The notes: generated by a model not told the origin, from the sequence alone. A DNA stretch of 64,000 nt from Lysobacter auxotrophicus (GCF_027924565.1 NZ_AP027041.1:992001-1056000), one strand, 5' to 3'; shown: positions 10,576-19,655, counted from the first letter of the stretch. A program made the numbers and translations.

Positions 10576-10612
10576 GTTGATTGATGAGATCAATACGATA
10601 GATTTTGTCTAT
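10576..10612 (-). promoter_or_regulatory. candidate OxyR operator
   Basis: ATAG-N7-CTAT at 10598-10612 matches the OxyR half-operator consensus closely. A second, weaker 15-base half occupies 10576-10590 with the expected 7-base gap, giving the 37-base layout of OxyR sites. Extra dyads (ATCAAGTTGAT at 10571-10581; ATTGAT-GAG-ATCAAT at 10580-10594) overlap it. Confidence 0.6.
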
Positions 10613-10713
10613 GAGCGTGCCGGGTCGATAGGAACCGGCATCCATTCGACATGCGGGTACCGCCGCGCGGCGCAAGGGCTGCCGGCCGGCGTGCGGCACG
10701 CCAGAATGGCCGG

Positions 10714-11574
10714 ATGCCCACTACCCCCAGTTCCCCCCAACCGGCCGCCACGGTCGGCGAACTCCTCGCCGCAGCCGCCCGCCGGCTGCCCGGCGACGAA
10801 GCCCGGGCGGAGGCCGATCGCCTGCTCGCCCACGCCCTGGGCGTCGGGCCGACCTGGCTCTACACGCATCGCGACGACGTCCCTGCGCCGGATCAGGTTG
10901 CCGCGTTCCAGGGGCTCGTCGATCGCCGCGTGGCGGGCGAGCCGGTCGCCTACCTGCTCGGCCGGCGCGGGTTCTGGCGATTCGATCTGGCGGTGACGCC
11001 GGCGACGCTCATTCCCCGGCCGGAGACCGAACGGCTGGTCGAACTCGCGCTGGAGCGCCTGCCGGAAAACACGCCATCGCGCGTGGCCGACCTGGGCACC
11101 GGTACAGGGGCCATCGCGCTGGCAATCGCGTACGAACGTCCGCTCGCGCACGTCGTGGCGACCGACGCGAGCGCGCCGGCGCTGCTCGTCGCGCGTGGCA
11201 ACGCGCAAGCCTTGGGACTGACGCGCGTGGAGTTCCGCGAAGGCGACTGGCTCGTACCGCTCGCGGGCGAGCGCTTCGACCTGATCGCCAGCAATCCGCC
11301 GTACATTGCCGACGACGATGCGCACCTGTCGCAGGGCGATCTGCGGTTCGAACCGGCGAGTGCGCTGGCGTCCGGGGCGGACGGGCTCGACGACATCCGC
11401 CGGATCGCCGCCGATGCACCGGCGCATCTCAACGACGGCGGCTGGCTGCTGGTGGAGCACGGCTGGGACCAGGGCCCGGTGGTGCGTGCGATCTTCGAAC
11501 GCGCCGGCTTCGAACAGGTGGAGACCGCGCAGGACTGGGAACAGCGCGACCGCGTGACGCTCGGCCGACGTTGA
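10714..11574 (+). CDS. prmC: release factor glutamine methyltransferase PrmC (HemK)
   Basis: A 286-residue SAM-dependent enzyme that methylates the Gln of the GGQ motif in peptide release factors; the window also encodes RF1. The SAM-binding motif [13 protein letters not shown] spans about 126-137. The catalytic motif N194-P-P-Y197 is intact. The N-terminal helical domain has the RPETE block of the family. The ATG at 10714 gives the family length; an in-frame ATG at 10651 adds an Arg/Ala-rich stretch that looks non-coding. Confidence 0.94.
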   Translation: MPTTPSSPQPAATVGELLAAAARRLPGDEARAEADRLLAHALGVGPTWLYTHRDDVPAPDQVAAFQGLVDRRVAGEPVAYLLGRRGFWRFDLAVTPATLIPRPETERLVELALERLPENTPSRVADLGTGTGAIALAIAYERPLAHVVATDASAPALLVARGNAQALGLTRVEFREGDWLVPLAGERFDLIASNPPYIADDDAHLSQGDLRFEPASALASGADGLDDIRRIAADAPAHLNDGGWLLVEHGWDQGPVVRAIFERAGFEQVETAQDWEQRDRVTLGRR

Positions 11575-11598
11575 GTGCGTTCCAGTCCGGCAAAAGCA

Positions 11599-11621
11599 GA
11601 GGGCCCGCAATGCGGGCCCTC
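11599..11621. terminator. bidirectional hairpin terminator
   Basis: GAGGGCCCG pairs with CGGGCCCTC around a CAATG loop, preceded on the left by an A-rich stretch. It lies between the convergent prmC and outer-membrane-protein genes. The A run gives a U tract for minus-strand transcripts. Confidence 0.75.
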
Positions 11622-11643
11622 CGAAACGACGAGGCGGTGACGC

Positions 11644-12267
11644 TTAGAAGCTTGCGCGCACGCCGACCGTGTAGGTGTCGACGCCTTCGGCCAGCTTCAG
11701 GCCGCCGTGCAGGCCCCAGGTCTTGTTGAACGCGTAGACCACGCCGAAGTCGGCGAAGAAGTTGCCGTCGTAGCGGTGGTTGTAATCCTCGTAACCCAGG
11801 TAGGCGTTGGCGGTGAGTCCGTCGACGACGCGACCGAGCACGCCGGTCGTGATCGTGCCGCCCTGGTAGTTCATGTTGGCGCGGCAGTCGGTGCAGCCCC
11901 AGAAATCCGAATCCAGGCGGACGCGTGCGTCGCTGTCGACGTAGGTGAGCTGCGAGACCCAGTCGGCGTTCGCGCCGATGGCGTTGTTGAAGCCCACGCC
12001 CAGCGACCAGTTCGGGTTCTTGTACTTGGCGTGGTAGCGCGAGTCTTCGGTGCCGCCGTAGGAGGCGGTGGCGAACACGTTGTCGGTGAACGCGTACGAG
12101 CCGCTCAGGTTGAAGCCGTTCGGGTAGGTGTTGAAGCCGTCGATCTGCGCGCCGTCCTGATAGACGTAGTCGAGCTGCGCGTAGGTGTAGCCGATGCCGT
12201 TGGACTCGCTGGCATGGGCGAAGAAGGGAGCGGCGACGAGCGCCAGGGCAAACAGGGACTTCTTCAC
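11644..12267 (-). CDS. outer-membrane beta-barrel protein
   Basis: A 207-residue protein starting at a GTG (12267) with an AAGGA site 8 bases upstream. Residues 1-20 form a clean signal peptide ending AHA. The rest alternates polar and aromatic residues as in an 8- to 10-strand barrel, and it ends in Phe (VGVRASF), the outer-membrane insertion signature. A CTDC loop carries the only two cysteines. It resembles small OmpW/OmpX-sized barrels of xanthomonads; no substrate is recognisable. A much longer open frame upstream in this phase is antisense to pip and is not used. Confidence 0.8.
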   Translation of the reverse strand: MKKSLFALALVAAPFFAHASESNGIGYTYAQLDYVYQDGAQIDGFNTYPNGFNLSGSYAFTDNVFATASYGGTEDSRYHAKYKNPNWSLGVGFNNAIGANADWVSQLTYVDSDARVRLDSDFWGCTDCRANMNYQGGTITTGVLGRVVDGLTANAYLGYEDYNHRYDGNFFADFGVVYAFNKTWGLHGGLKLAEGVDTYTVGVRASF

Positions 12268-12375
12268 GGGGTGTTCCTTATGAGGGGGCAATCCGGCAAC
12301 GGCCGGGCGCGCAGTAAACCCGCGCCTGCACGCCGTGCCCCATCGGACGGTTCTTAAAAATTCGTTTGGCGAGAA

Positions 12376-12404
12376 AACGTCGTCGTCGGTGCGCGCGCTA
12401 GAAT
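12376..12404 (+). promoter_or_regulatory. candidate pip promoter
   Basis: TAGAAT at 12399-12404, in the context GCGCTAGAAT, is a good -10 element 29 bases before the pip start. The hexamer 17 bases upstream is a poor -35. The call rests on the -10 alone. Confidence 0.35.
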
Positions 12405-12432
12405 TTGTCCACTCATTCGGCGAGATCACGCG

Positions 12433-13377
12433 ATGCGCACGCTTTACCCCGAGATCGAACCCTTCGACAGCGGCACGCTCAAGGTCGACGAGCGCCACAC
12501 GCTGTACTACGAGCAGTGCGGCAACCCCGACGGCAAGCCCGTCGTGCTGCTGCATGGCGGTCCGGGCGCGGGGTGCAGCGCGAAGATGCGGCGTTTCCAC
12601 GATCCGGCGCGCTACCGCATCGTGCTGTTCGACCAGCGCGGCAGCGGGCGTTCGACGCCGCACGCCGACCTGGTCGACAACACCACGTGGGACCTCGTCG
12701 CCGACATCGAGCGCCTGCGCGGGAAGCTCGACATCCAGGCGTGGCAGGTGTTCGGCGGTTCGTGGGGCTCGACGCTCGCGCTTGCCTACGCGCAGGCGCA
12801 TCCGCAGCGCGTGACCGAGCTGGTGCTGCGCGGCATCTTCATGCTGCGTCGCTGGGAACTGGAATGGTTCTACCAGGAGGGTGCCTCGCGCCTGTTCCCG
12901 GACGCGTGGGAGCACTACCTCGCCGCGATCCCGGTGGTGGAGCGCCACGACCTGATCAGCGCGTTCCATCGTCGCCTGACCTCGCCCGACGAAGCCACGC
13001 GCCTTGCTGCCGCGAAGGCGTGGAGCGTGTGGGAAGGCGCGACGAGCTTCCTGCACATCGATCCGGACTTCGCCGCCAGTCACGAGGATCCGCAGTTCGC
13101 GCTCGCGTTCGCGCGTATCGAAAACCACTACTTCGTCAACAGCGGATTTTTCGAAGTCGACGATCAGCTGCTTCGCGACGCGCATCGCATCGCCGACATC
13201 CCGGGGGTGATCGTGCATGGCCGGTACGACGTCGTGTGCCCGGTCGCGAACGCGTGGGACCTGAAAAAAGCGTGGCCGAAAGCGGACCTGGAGATCACGC
13301 CGGCGTCCGGCCACTCCGCGTTCGAGGCGGAGAACGTCGACGCACTGGTGCGCGCCACGGATCGTTTCGCCGGCTGA
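12433..13377 (+). CDS. pip: proline iminopeptidase
   Basis: A 314-residue alpha/beta hydrolase of peptidase family S33 that releases N-terminal proline from peptides in the cytosol. The oxyanion motif HGGPG is at 41-45. The nucleophile S110 sits in GGSWGS. The remaining triad members are D266 (GRYDVVCP) and H294 (SGHSAFE). The length is that of Xanthomonas prolyl aminopeptidase. A long 16-bp hairpin follows within ten bases. Confidence 0.96.
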   Translation: MRTLYPEIEPFDSGTLKVDERHTLYYEQCGNPDGKPVVLLHGGPGAGCSAKMRRFHDPARYRIVLFDQRGSGRSTPHADLVDNTTWDLVADIERLRGKLDIQAWQVFGGSWGSTLALAYAQAHPQRVTELVLRGIFMLRRWELEWFYQEGASRLFPDAWEHYLAAIPVVERHDLISAFHRRLTSPDEATRLAAAKAWSVWEGATSFLHIDPDFAASHEDPQFALAFARIENHYFVNSGFFEVDDQLLRDAHRIADIPGVIVHGRYDVVCPVANAWDLKKAWPKADLEITPASGHSAFEAENVDALVRATDRFAG

Positions 13378-13385
13378 CTTTTTCT

Positions 13386-13422
13386 CATGCGCCTGGGCCG
13401 GATCGACCGGTCCGGGCGCATG
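13386..13422 (+). terminator. pip terminator hairpin
   Basis: A 16-bp stem with two G-T wobbles (13386-13401 with 13407-13422) closes on a five-base loop. It begins nine bases after the pip stop. A T run precedes it rather than follows it. Confidence 0.7.
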
Positions 13423-13507
13423 CATACGTATTCACGTCTTCCGCTGCGCGCGCGGCCACGCACAATCGGCCGCGCACGGCGCCCGTTGTGGGCGTCCCGG
13501 AGAGACG

Positions 13508-14920
13508 ATGGATACGACGATGCACGCACAGCAGCACGCCACCTCGCGCGTGGTGCTGGTTTCCCTGGCCGCCGCGATGGGCGGCTTTTTGTTCGGTTTC
13601 GATTCGGCCGTGATCAACGGCGCGGTGGACGCGGTCCGCGGCGGCTTCGCGCTGGACGCGGCGCGCATCGGCTTCGCGGTGTCGTGCGCGCTGCTCGGCG
13701 CGGCGCTGGGCGCGTGGTACGCCGGGCCGGTCGCCGATCGCTGGGGGCGCGTGCGCACGATGCAGGTGGCGGCCGTGTTGCTGGCTGCCAGCGCGCTCGG
13801 GTCGGGGCTGGTCGTCGGACTGTGGGACCTGATCGCGTGGCGCTTCGTCGGCGGCGTCGGCATCGGCGTCGCGTCGGTGATCGCGCCGGCGTACATCGCC
13901 GAAGTCTCGCCGGCACACGTGCGCGGTCGACTGGGATCGCTGCAGCAGCTGGCCATCGTGCTCGGCATCTTCGCCGCGCTGCTGAGCGATGCGTGGATCG
14001 CCGGCGTCGCGGGCGGTGCGGCCAAGCCGGCGTGGCTCGGGCTGGAAGCGTGGCGCTGGATGTTCCTCGTCGCGACGGTGCCGGCGCTGATCTACGGCAC
14101 GCTCGTGCTGGGCGTTCCCGAATCGCCGCGCCACCTGGTGGCGAAGGGGCGCATCCACGAGGCGCGCGACGTGTTGCGCCAGATGCTTGCGCTGGGCGAT
14201 GGACCGGTCCTGGAACTGAAGCTGCAGGACATCCGCCGCAGCCTCGCCAGCGAAGTGCGTCCGCGCCTGCGCGATTTGCGCGGTCCGCGCTTCGGCCTGC
14301 TGCCGGTGGTGTGGGTGGGCATCGCGCTGTCGGTGTTCCAGCAGGCGGTCGGCATCAACGTCATCTTCTATTACAGCTCGACGTTGTGGCATTCGGTCGG
14401 TTTCAGCGAGTCGGACGCCTTCACCATCACCGTCGTCACGTCGATCGTGAACGTGCTGGTGACGCTGCTGGCCATCGCGCTGGTGGACCGCATCGGCCGC
14501 AAGCCGCTGCTGGTGGTGGGATCCATCGGCATGACGGTGACGCTGGGCCTGATGGCGCTGTGCTTCGCGCAGGCGACCGGCACCGGCACGGCGCTGTCGT
14601 TGCCGCAGCCGTGGAACATGGTCGCGCTGGTGTCGGCGAATGCGTACGTCGTGTTCTTCGGCCTGAGCTGGGGCCCGATGGTGTGGGTGCTGCTGGGCGA
14701 GATGTTCCCCAACCGCATCCGCGCGATCGCGCTCGCCGTGGCGGCATCGGCGCAGTGGCTGGCGAATTTCGCCATCACGGTGAGCTTCCCGAAGCTGGCG
14801 GAGATCGGCCTGAGCTTCGCCTACGGCCTGTACGCGACGTTCGCGCTGGTGTCGCTGGTGTTCGTGCTCAAGGCCGTGCGCGAAACGCGCGGCATCGAGC
14901 TGGAAGACATGCAGGGCTGA
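13508..14920 (+). CDS. major facilitator sugar porter
   Basis: A 470-residue inner-membrane transporter with about twelve hydrophobic segments. Family marks of the sugar-porter group are present: GFLFGFDSAVI in TM1, DRWGR and DRIGR after TM2 and TM8, PESPRHLVAKGR before the central loop, QQAVGINVIFYYSS in TM7, and RETRGIELED at the C terminus (the PETKG position). Proton-coupled import of a hexose or pentose is the likely role; the sugar cannot be told. It stands alone, between pip and the Nudix operon. Confidence 0.9.
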   Translation: MDTTMHAQQHATSRVVLVSLAAAMGGFLFGFDSAVINGAVDAVRGGFALDAARIGFAVSCALLGAALGAWYAGPVADRWGRVRTMQVAAVLLAASALGSGLVVGLWDLIAWRFVGGVGIGVASVIAPAYIAEVSPAHVRGRLGSLQQLAIVLGIFAALLSDAWIAGVAGGAAKPAWLGLEAWRWMFLVATVPALIYGTLVLGVPESPRHLVAKGRIHEARDVLRQMLALGDGPVLELKLQDIRRSLASEVRPRLRDLRGPRFGLLPVVWVGIALSVFQQAVGINVIFYYSSTLWHSVGFSESDAFTITVVTSIVNVLVTLLAIALVDRIGRKPLLVVGSIGMTVTLGLMALCFAQATGTGTALSLPQPWNMVALVSANAYVVFFGLSWGPMVWVLLGEMFPNRIRAIALAVAASAQWLANFAITVSFPKLAEIGLSFAYGLYATFALVSLVFVLKAVRETRGIELEDMQG

Positions 14921-14933
14921 GGCCCGCGCGGCC

Positions 14934-14958
14934 TCCCTCTCCTGCGGTGGGAGAGGGA
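14934..14958. terminator. hairpin between convergent genes
   Basis: TCCCTCTCC (14934-14942) pairs with GGAGAGGGA (14950-14958) across a seven-base loop. The same CCCTCTCC/GGAGAGGG arm recurs at 32672-32694 and 34511-34537, so this is also a dispersed repeat. Confidence 0.65.
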
Positions 14959-14970
14959 TGGCCTGGCGGA

Positions 14971-15537
14971 TCAATCCGCCGGCGAGCCGTCCGGATTGTG
15001 TTCGAGCATCCACAACCCGGCCCAGAGCTTCAGGTCGAGCTCGTAGCCTTCGCGCTGCTTCTGCATGAGCCACGCCGGCGCCTGCGCACGCGGGACTTCG
15101 TGGACGGTGATGTCCTCGTTGTCGACACCGCCGCCGGAACCCACGCGCGTCAGGCCGCGCGCACGCACGAAGGCGATGCGTTCGCTGCTCATGCCGGCCG
15201 ATGTCGGGCCGACCAGCAGCACTTCCAGTCGCTGCGCGGCCCAGCCGGTTTCCTCGATCAGTTCGCGACCGGCGGCGGCTTCCAGCGTGTCGGTGTCGTG
15301 GTTGTCGCCGACCAGGCCGGCGGGCATTTCGATCGTCGGCGCGCCCAGCGGCACGCGGAACTGCTCGACGAACAGCAGCTTGTCCTCGGGCGTCACGGCG
15401 ATGACGATCACCGCCATGCCGTCGCCGGTGGTGCGCTCGACGTACTCCCAGCGACCGCGCCGCAGCATGCGCAGCCACGGGCCTTCGTACAGGGTTTCCA
15501 CGGGTTCGTCGTCGTGTCCGGCGGGCTTGGCGTTCAT
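14971..15537 (-). CDS. Nudix hydrolase, ADP-sugar-pyrophosphatase-like
   Basis: A 188-residue Nudix enzyme. The catalytic box ends in RELIEETGW, with the metal-binding Glu residues intact. The first Glu of the GX5E block is replaced by Asp (GDNHDTD). The upstream MPAGLV and overall layout match the ADP-ribose/NDP-sugar pyrophosphatase group. It probably cleaves nucleoside diphosphate-linked metabolites. It is the last gene after a nitroreductase and a 5'-3' exonuclease on this strand. Confidence 0.87.
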   Translation of the reverse strand: MNAKPAGHDDEPVETLYEGPWLRMLRRGRWEYVERTTGDGMAVIVIAVTPEDKLLFVEQFRVPLGAPTIEMPAGLVGDNHDTDTLEAAAGRELIEETGWAAQRLEVLLVGPTSAGMSSERIAFVRARGLTRVGSGGGVDNEDITVHEVPRAQAPAWLMQKQREGYELDLKLWAGLWMLEHNPDGSPAD

Positions 15538-15574
15538 GCGGTGCGGGGGCTCGTTGCGTTTGCGTCCGATGCTA

Positions 15575-16525
15575 TTACGACGCCTGTGACGGGGCGAAGT
15601 CGAGCCCGGCCGACTGGTACAGCCGGCGGCGCGTCATCGGACCGAAGCGCAGCGAGTCGCACAACGCACCGAGGATCGCCGCATCGGCGTTGCCGCGCGC
15701 GAAGTGCAGCGAGGTCTCGCCCAGCGGCGCGTCCAGTGCGATGGTCGTCAGCTGGCGGCACAGCAACGCCTGTTCGCGATGCAGGCGCAGCTTCGCGGCG
15801 GTGGACGCGGCGCCGCGCAGGCGTAGGAACGGCACTTCCTCGACGCGTTCGAGCAGCGCGTCGAGCGAACCGAAATGCCCCAGCAGCGCGGCGGCCGTCT
15901 TGGAGCCGATGCCGGGCACGCCGGGGATGTTGTCGACCGCGTCGCCGGTAAGCGCGAGGTAATCGGCGATCTGGTGCGCGCCGACGCCGTGGCGCTCCGG
16001 CACGCCGGCCGCGCCCCAGCGCTGGCCCTTGGCGAAGTCCCACTGCTCATCGTGATCGCCCAGCAACTGCGACAGGTCCTTGTCGGCCGAGACGATGACC
16101 GAGCGGAACCCGTGCGCGCGCGAAGCCGCAACCGCGCTGCCGATCAGGTCGTCGGCTTCGTACTCGCCGTGCGAAAGCACCGCCAGGCCCAGCGCCGCGC
16201 ACAGCGTTCGGCAGTGGACGAACTGGCGGCGCAGCTCTTCCGGCGCGGATTCGCGATTTGCCTTGTAGGCGGGGTAGATCGCGTTGCGGAAGCACGAGTC
16301 CAGTGCCTCGTCGAAGGCGATGGCGATGTGCTGCGGACGCGCCCGGTCGAGCAGTTCCAGCAGGAAGCGCGCGAAACCGTGCACGGCATTGGTTGGCCAG
16401 CCGTCGGTGTCGTGGAACTCGTTGGGCATCGAGTGCCACGCGCGGAACACGTACATGCTCGCGTCGACCAGATAAAGCGTGCCCGTGCCGGGCGTTGCGG
16501 CGGGCGTGCTCACGACGGCGTCCAT
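15575..16525 (-). CDS. 5'-3' exonuclease / flap endonuclease family protein
   Basis: A 316-residue FEN-superfamily nuclease without a polymerase domain. The N-terminal acidic residues lie in LVDASMYVFRAW. Conserved aspartates follow in YEADDLIGS and VSADKDLSQLL. The helix-3-turn-helix motif GDAVDNIPGVPGIGSKTAA is typical of DNA-end binding. It resembles the stand-alone exonuclease (ExoIX/Xni-like) and the N-terminal domain of Pol I. The start overlaps the nitroreductase gene by 16 bases, suggesting coupling. Confidence 0.88.
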   Translation of the reverse strand: MDAVVSTPAATPGTGTLYLVDASMYVFRAWHSMPNEFHDTDGWPTNAVHGFARFLLELLDRARPQHIAIAFDEALDSCFRNAIYPAYKANRESAPEELRRQFVHCRTLCAALGLAVLSHGEYEADDLIGSAVAASRAHGFRSVIVSADKDLSQLLGDHDEQWDFAKGQRWGAAGVPERHGVGAHQIADYLALTGDAVDNIPGVPGIGSKTAAALLGHFGSLDALLERVEEVPFLRLRGAASTAAKLRLHREQALLCRQLTTIALDAPLGETSLHFARGNADAAILGALCDSLRFGPMTRRRLYQSAGLDFAPSQAS

Positions 16526-17112
16526 TCGGTCAGCAGCTCGCGCGGATCCGGGCGGTCGCGCTCGGGGGCGTCCAGCTTGGCCGTGCCGAGGTGGATGTAG
16601 CCGACCACGCGCTCATGCCCCGCCAGGCCGAGCCAGCGGGCGACTTCCTCGTCGTAGGCGAGCCAGCCGGTCAGCCAGATCCCGGCGAAGCCCAGCGCCT
16701 GGGCGGCCTGGAGCAGGGTCAGGCAGACGCACGAGGCCGTGGAGAACCGCTCGGATTCAGGAATCTTTTCGTCCGGACCGAGCACGGCGATCACGGCCAC
16801 GACCAGTGGCGCGTGAGAGAATCGGCTCCGGTCCTTCTCGAATACCGCCTCGCTGGCGCCGGGGTCGCGCTCGCGGCTGCGGGCGGCCAGGCGCTCGCCG
16901 AACGCGTGCCGGGCGTCGCCCCGGAAGCTCAGGAACCGGAACGGAACCCGCTTGCCGTGGTCGGGCACGCGGACGGCCGACTGGAGCATGCGCAGGAGGG
17001 TGTCGGGATCGGGGGCGGGCTCGCCGAGCTGCTTGGGCGGGACCGACCGGCGGGCGTCCAGCCCGGCCAGGGCCAGGTCGATTTGCCGAGGGTCAGAAGT
17101 GTTTAGCGACAT
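16510..17112 (-). CDS. nitroreductase family protein (YdjA-like)
   Basis: A 200-residue FMN-dependent oxidoreductase. The family starts are visible: ARRSVPPKQL near the N terminus and LLRMLQSAVRVPDHGKRVPFRF for FMN binding. The GFAGIWLTGWLAYD and GYIHLGT segments complete the fold. YdjA-type members are small, NADPH- or NADH-dependent, and act on nitroaromatics or quinones in vitro; the natural substrate is unknown. First gene of the nitroreductase-exonuclease-Nudix run. Confidence 0.88.
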   Translation of the reverse strand: MSLNTSDPRQIDLALAGLDARRSVPPKQLGEPAPDPDTLLRMLQSAVRVPDHGKRVPFRFLSFRGDARHAFGERLAARSRERDPGASEAVFEKDRSRFSHAPLVVAVIAVLGPDEKIPESERFSTASCVCLTLLQAAQALGFAGIWLTGWLAYDEEVARWLGLAGHERVVGYIHLGTAKLDAPERDRPDPRELLTEWTPS

Positions 17113-17255
17113 CAGTCACAATTATCTAATGTGGGCCTGCAAGAGGTGTCGTATCTTGCCACTATGCGCCGGGGAACTGCCGGCGAGCGGCAGGTCTGGT
17201 CCAAGTTCCGCGTCATCTCTTCGCACCGCTTCATGATGTAACAGGGGACATCGAA

Positions 17256-19529
17256 GTGTCCGGCTACCCGCACGGCGTCGCTCAAGCCACGCGTACCGAT
17301 CCCTTGCGCGTGCTCGAGGAAATCAAGCGTTTGTCCCTGGAGGTCCTCGGCGGCCTGCCGGGCACGCTGTATGGACCCGTGGAAGACGCTCTCAAGGTCG
17401 CCATGCTCAAGGGCGACGGCAAGACCAACCATTACGAGGAACAGGCGGCGTTGTGGGTGCTGCGCCAGCACCAGGCCACGCACGTCATGAAGTTCCGCCA
17501 GCAGATCGCCCAGGCCTTCGACGACTTCCGCGCGCTGCGCATCCGCAGCGGCGGCGAAGTCCCGCTGCGCCTGCTCGACGAACAGCAACTGGAATACGAG
17601 CTGGCCAGCGGCCGCCTCAATGAATCGCTGGTCGCGCGCTTCGCCCGCCCGCTGGACACGTTGCAGAGCCGCCTGCAGGCGCTCTCCGAGTCGCTGCGCG
17701 TGCCGGCGGGGCTCAACCCGATCGGGCCGGAACGCCTGGTCACGGCGTTCTCGCAGACCCTGCAGGACGCCCAGGTGCCCGACACGCTGCGCGGCCGCCT
17801 GTTCCGTCATTACGAAACCGAACTGATCCGACTGCTCGGCGACCTCTACGCACGCATCAACGCGCTGCTGGGCAGCTCCGGCTATGGCGCGCCGCTCGCG
17901 CCGCGTCCGCCGGAAGAACTGCGCCGCGGTGCTGAAGGCGTTGCGCCGGCCGGCTACGGTGGTGGCTATGGTCCGCAGGACGGCTACGGCGCCCCCGGCG
18001 GCTACGGCCCGGGCCCGGGCACGGTCGGCGAACCGGGACGCGGTTCGGCCCCGCCGATGTCGCAGCAGGACATCGCCGCGATGGCCCAGGAACTGGCCCA
18101 GTTGCGCGGCCAGCTGCACGCCTGGCGCGAGTCCATCTCGCGCGGCGACGTCGCCACCGGCAGCGGCGGCACGCATGCGCCCGAGCGCCCGGTGGGGCAG
18201 CGTCGCGAAATGCGCGTGGACGAGATCCTCAGCGTGGCCTCGCTGCTGCAGGCCGAGCCGCCGGACGCGTTCGCACGCGCGCTGGCCGTCACCGGCCGCC
18301 TCGGCGAAACCATCCGGGACCACCTGCAGGACGGCGCGCGCCGCCTCGGCCTCAATCCCGACCAGGCCTGTTTCAGTCCGGAAGAGGAAGACGCGATCGA
18401 CCTGGTCGCGATGCTGTTCGACTCGCTGTTCCGCCACAACGCGCTGCAGGATCGTGCGCGCCGCCTGTACGCGCGCCTCGTGCTGCCGTACGTGAAGGTC
18501 GCGCTGACCGACAACGCCGTGTTCGTGAAGCGCGAGCATCCGGCGCGTCGCCTGCTCGACGCGATCACCGAGGCCTGCGAAGGCAACGATGGCGAGACGC
18601 CGCAGGATCGCGAGCTGCTCGATCGCGCGACCGAGATTTCGCAGCGCATCGTGGCCGACTACAACGAAGACCTCGCGGTGTTCGAGATGGCGCACGCCGA
18701 GCTCGACGCTGTCCTGGCGCAGCAGCGCCGCCGTTTCGAGCTGCAGGAGCAGCGCGCCGCGAAGGCGACCTACGGCCGAGAGCGTCTGGGCGCCGCGCGC
18801 GCGCAGGCCGAGTCCGCGCTGGAAGAGCGCCTGGGCGACACGACGCTGACGCAGGCGGTGGCGGACTTCCTCGCCATGCCGTGGCGCCACCATGTCGTGC
18901 AGACGCTGCTGCGCGAGAACGCCGACCAGCGCCGCCACGCGGAGGCGATCGCGCTCGGCGACGCGCTGGTGATGGCCGACCGCCTCGCCGGGGAAGGTCG
19001 CGGACGCGAACTCGCCGACCAGCTGCTGGCCCTGCAGCCGGCCATCATCGACTGCCTCGCCAGCTCCGGCCTGGACGACAGTGCCGCCCAGCACGGCATG
19101 GCGGGGCTGGTGCGCGCCCTAGCCACGCCCGACACGCCGCGTCGCCAACGCCCGGCCGAACCGCTGTCGATGCCGGAAGACGATTCCGGCGAAGCCGAGC
19201 GTCGCCTGTGGCTGGCCGCCGGCACCGATACCGTCCGCCACGACCCGCTGCTCGCCGAGCGCATGAGCACGCTGGAAGTGGGCGACTGGCTGCGCCTGAC
19301 CAATGTTGAAGGCGAAAGCACGGCGGTGAAGGTCGCCTGGCTGAGCCCGCTCACCTCGCGCTACCTGCTGGTGAACCGCCGCGGCCTGCGCGTGCTGGTC
19401 GCGTCGGCCGAGGAGCTGGCGGCGCTCGCCGGCGCCGGCCGCCTGACCATCGGTGCCGAACGCACGGCGTTCGACGAGGCGATGCGGCAGGTGAAGCGGC
19501 ATCTGGACCGGGCATCGGCGACACGCTGA
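17256..19529 (+). CDS. DUF1631 family protein
   Basis: A 757-residue protein of the DUF1631 family, common in xanthomonads and sometimes mislabelled thymidine phosphorylase. The GTG start at 17256 has an AGGGGA site; the ATG before it is followed at once by a stop. Residues 1-205 and 300-600 are helix-rich. Residues 232-255 are a Gly/Tyr/Pro low-complexity linker. A conserved DEIDLVAMLFDSLF-like block lies in the middle (EEEDAIDLVAMLFDSLF). The C-terminal 100 residues look like a small beta-barrel (GDWLRLTN, KVAWLSP, RYLLVNRRG), reminiscent of PilZ-like domains. The function is not established; signalling is an inference. Confidence 0.82.
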   Translation: MSGYPHGVAQATRTDPLRVLEEIKRLSLEVLGGLPGTLYGPVEDALKVAMLKGDGKTNHYEEQAALWVLRQHQATHVMKFRQQIAQAFDDFRALRIRSGGEVPLRLLDEQQLEYELASGRLNESLVARFARPLDTLQSRLQALSESLRVPAGLNPIGPERLVTAFSQTLQDAQVPDTLRGRLFRHYETELIRLLGDLYARINALLGSSGYGAPLAPRPPEELRRGAEGVAPAGYGGGYGPQDGYGAPGGYGPGPGTVGEPGRGSAPPMSQQDIAAMAQELAQLRGQLHAWRESISRGDVATGSGGTHAPERPVGQRREMRVDEILSVASLLQAEPPDAFARALAVTGRLGETIRDHLQDGARRLGLNPDQACFSPEEEDAIDLVAMLFDSLFRHNALQDRARRLYARLVLPYVKVALTDNAVFVKREHPARRLLDAITEACEGNDGETPQDRELLDRATEISQRIVADYNEDLAVFEMAHAELDAVLAQQRRRFELQEQRAAKATYGRERLGAARAQAESALEERLGDTTLTQAVADFLAMPWRHHVVQTLLRENADQRRHAEAIALGDALVMADRLAGEGRGRELADQLLALQPAIIDCLASSGLDDSAAQHGMAGLVRALATPDTPRRQRPAEPLSMPEDDSGEAERRLWLAAGTDTVRHDPLLAERMSTLEVGDWLRLTNVEGESTAVKVAWLSPLTSRYLLVNRRGLRVLVASAEELAALAGAGRLTIGAERTAFDEAMRQVKRHLDRASATR

Positions 19530-19577
19530 GTGGCGCTTGGTCGCAACCGCGGTCGATAGCAACAGCAACAGCGCCTT

Positions 19578-19655
19578 TGTAGCCCGGGTAAGCGAAGCGC
19601 ACCCGGGGGCACGCCACTCCTCCGTCCCGGGTGCGCTTCGCTTACCCGGGCTACA
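19578..19655. repeat. GTAG-headed REP-like palindrome, full copy
   Basis: A perfect 30-bp inverted repeat (19578-19607 with 19626-19655) around an 18-base loop. Each end reads TGTAGCCCGGGTAAGCG. The head tetranucleotide GTAG and the stem-loop form resemble the SMAG/GTAG REPs of Stenotrophomonas. The short copy at 7018-7052 shares its right arm. Confidence 0.85.

Noticed and set aside
12268-13425. N-terminal extension of the outer-membrane protein to about 593 residues
   Set aside because: The extension is antisense to pip and precedes a perfect signal peptide with a GTG start and AAGGA site at 12267.
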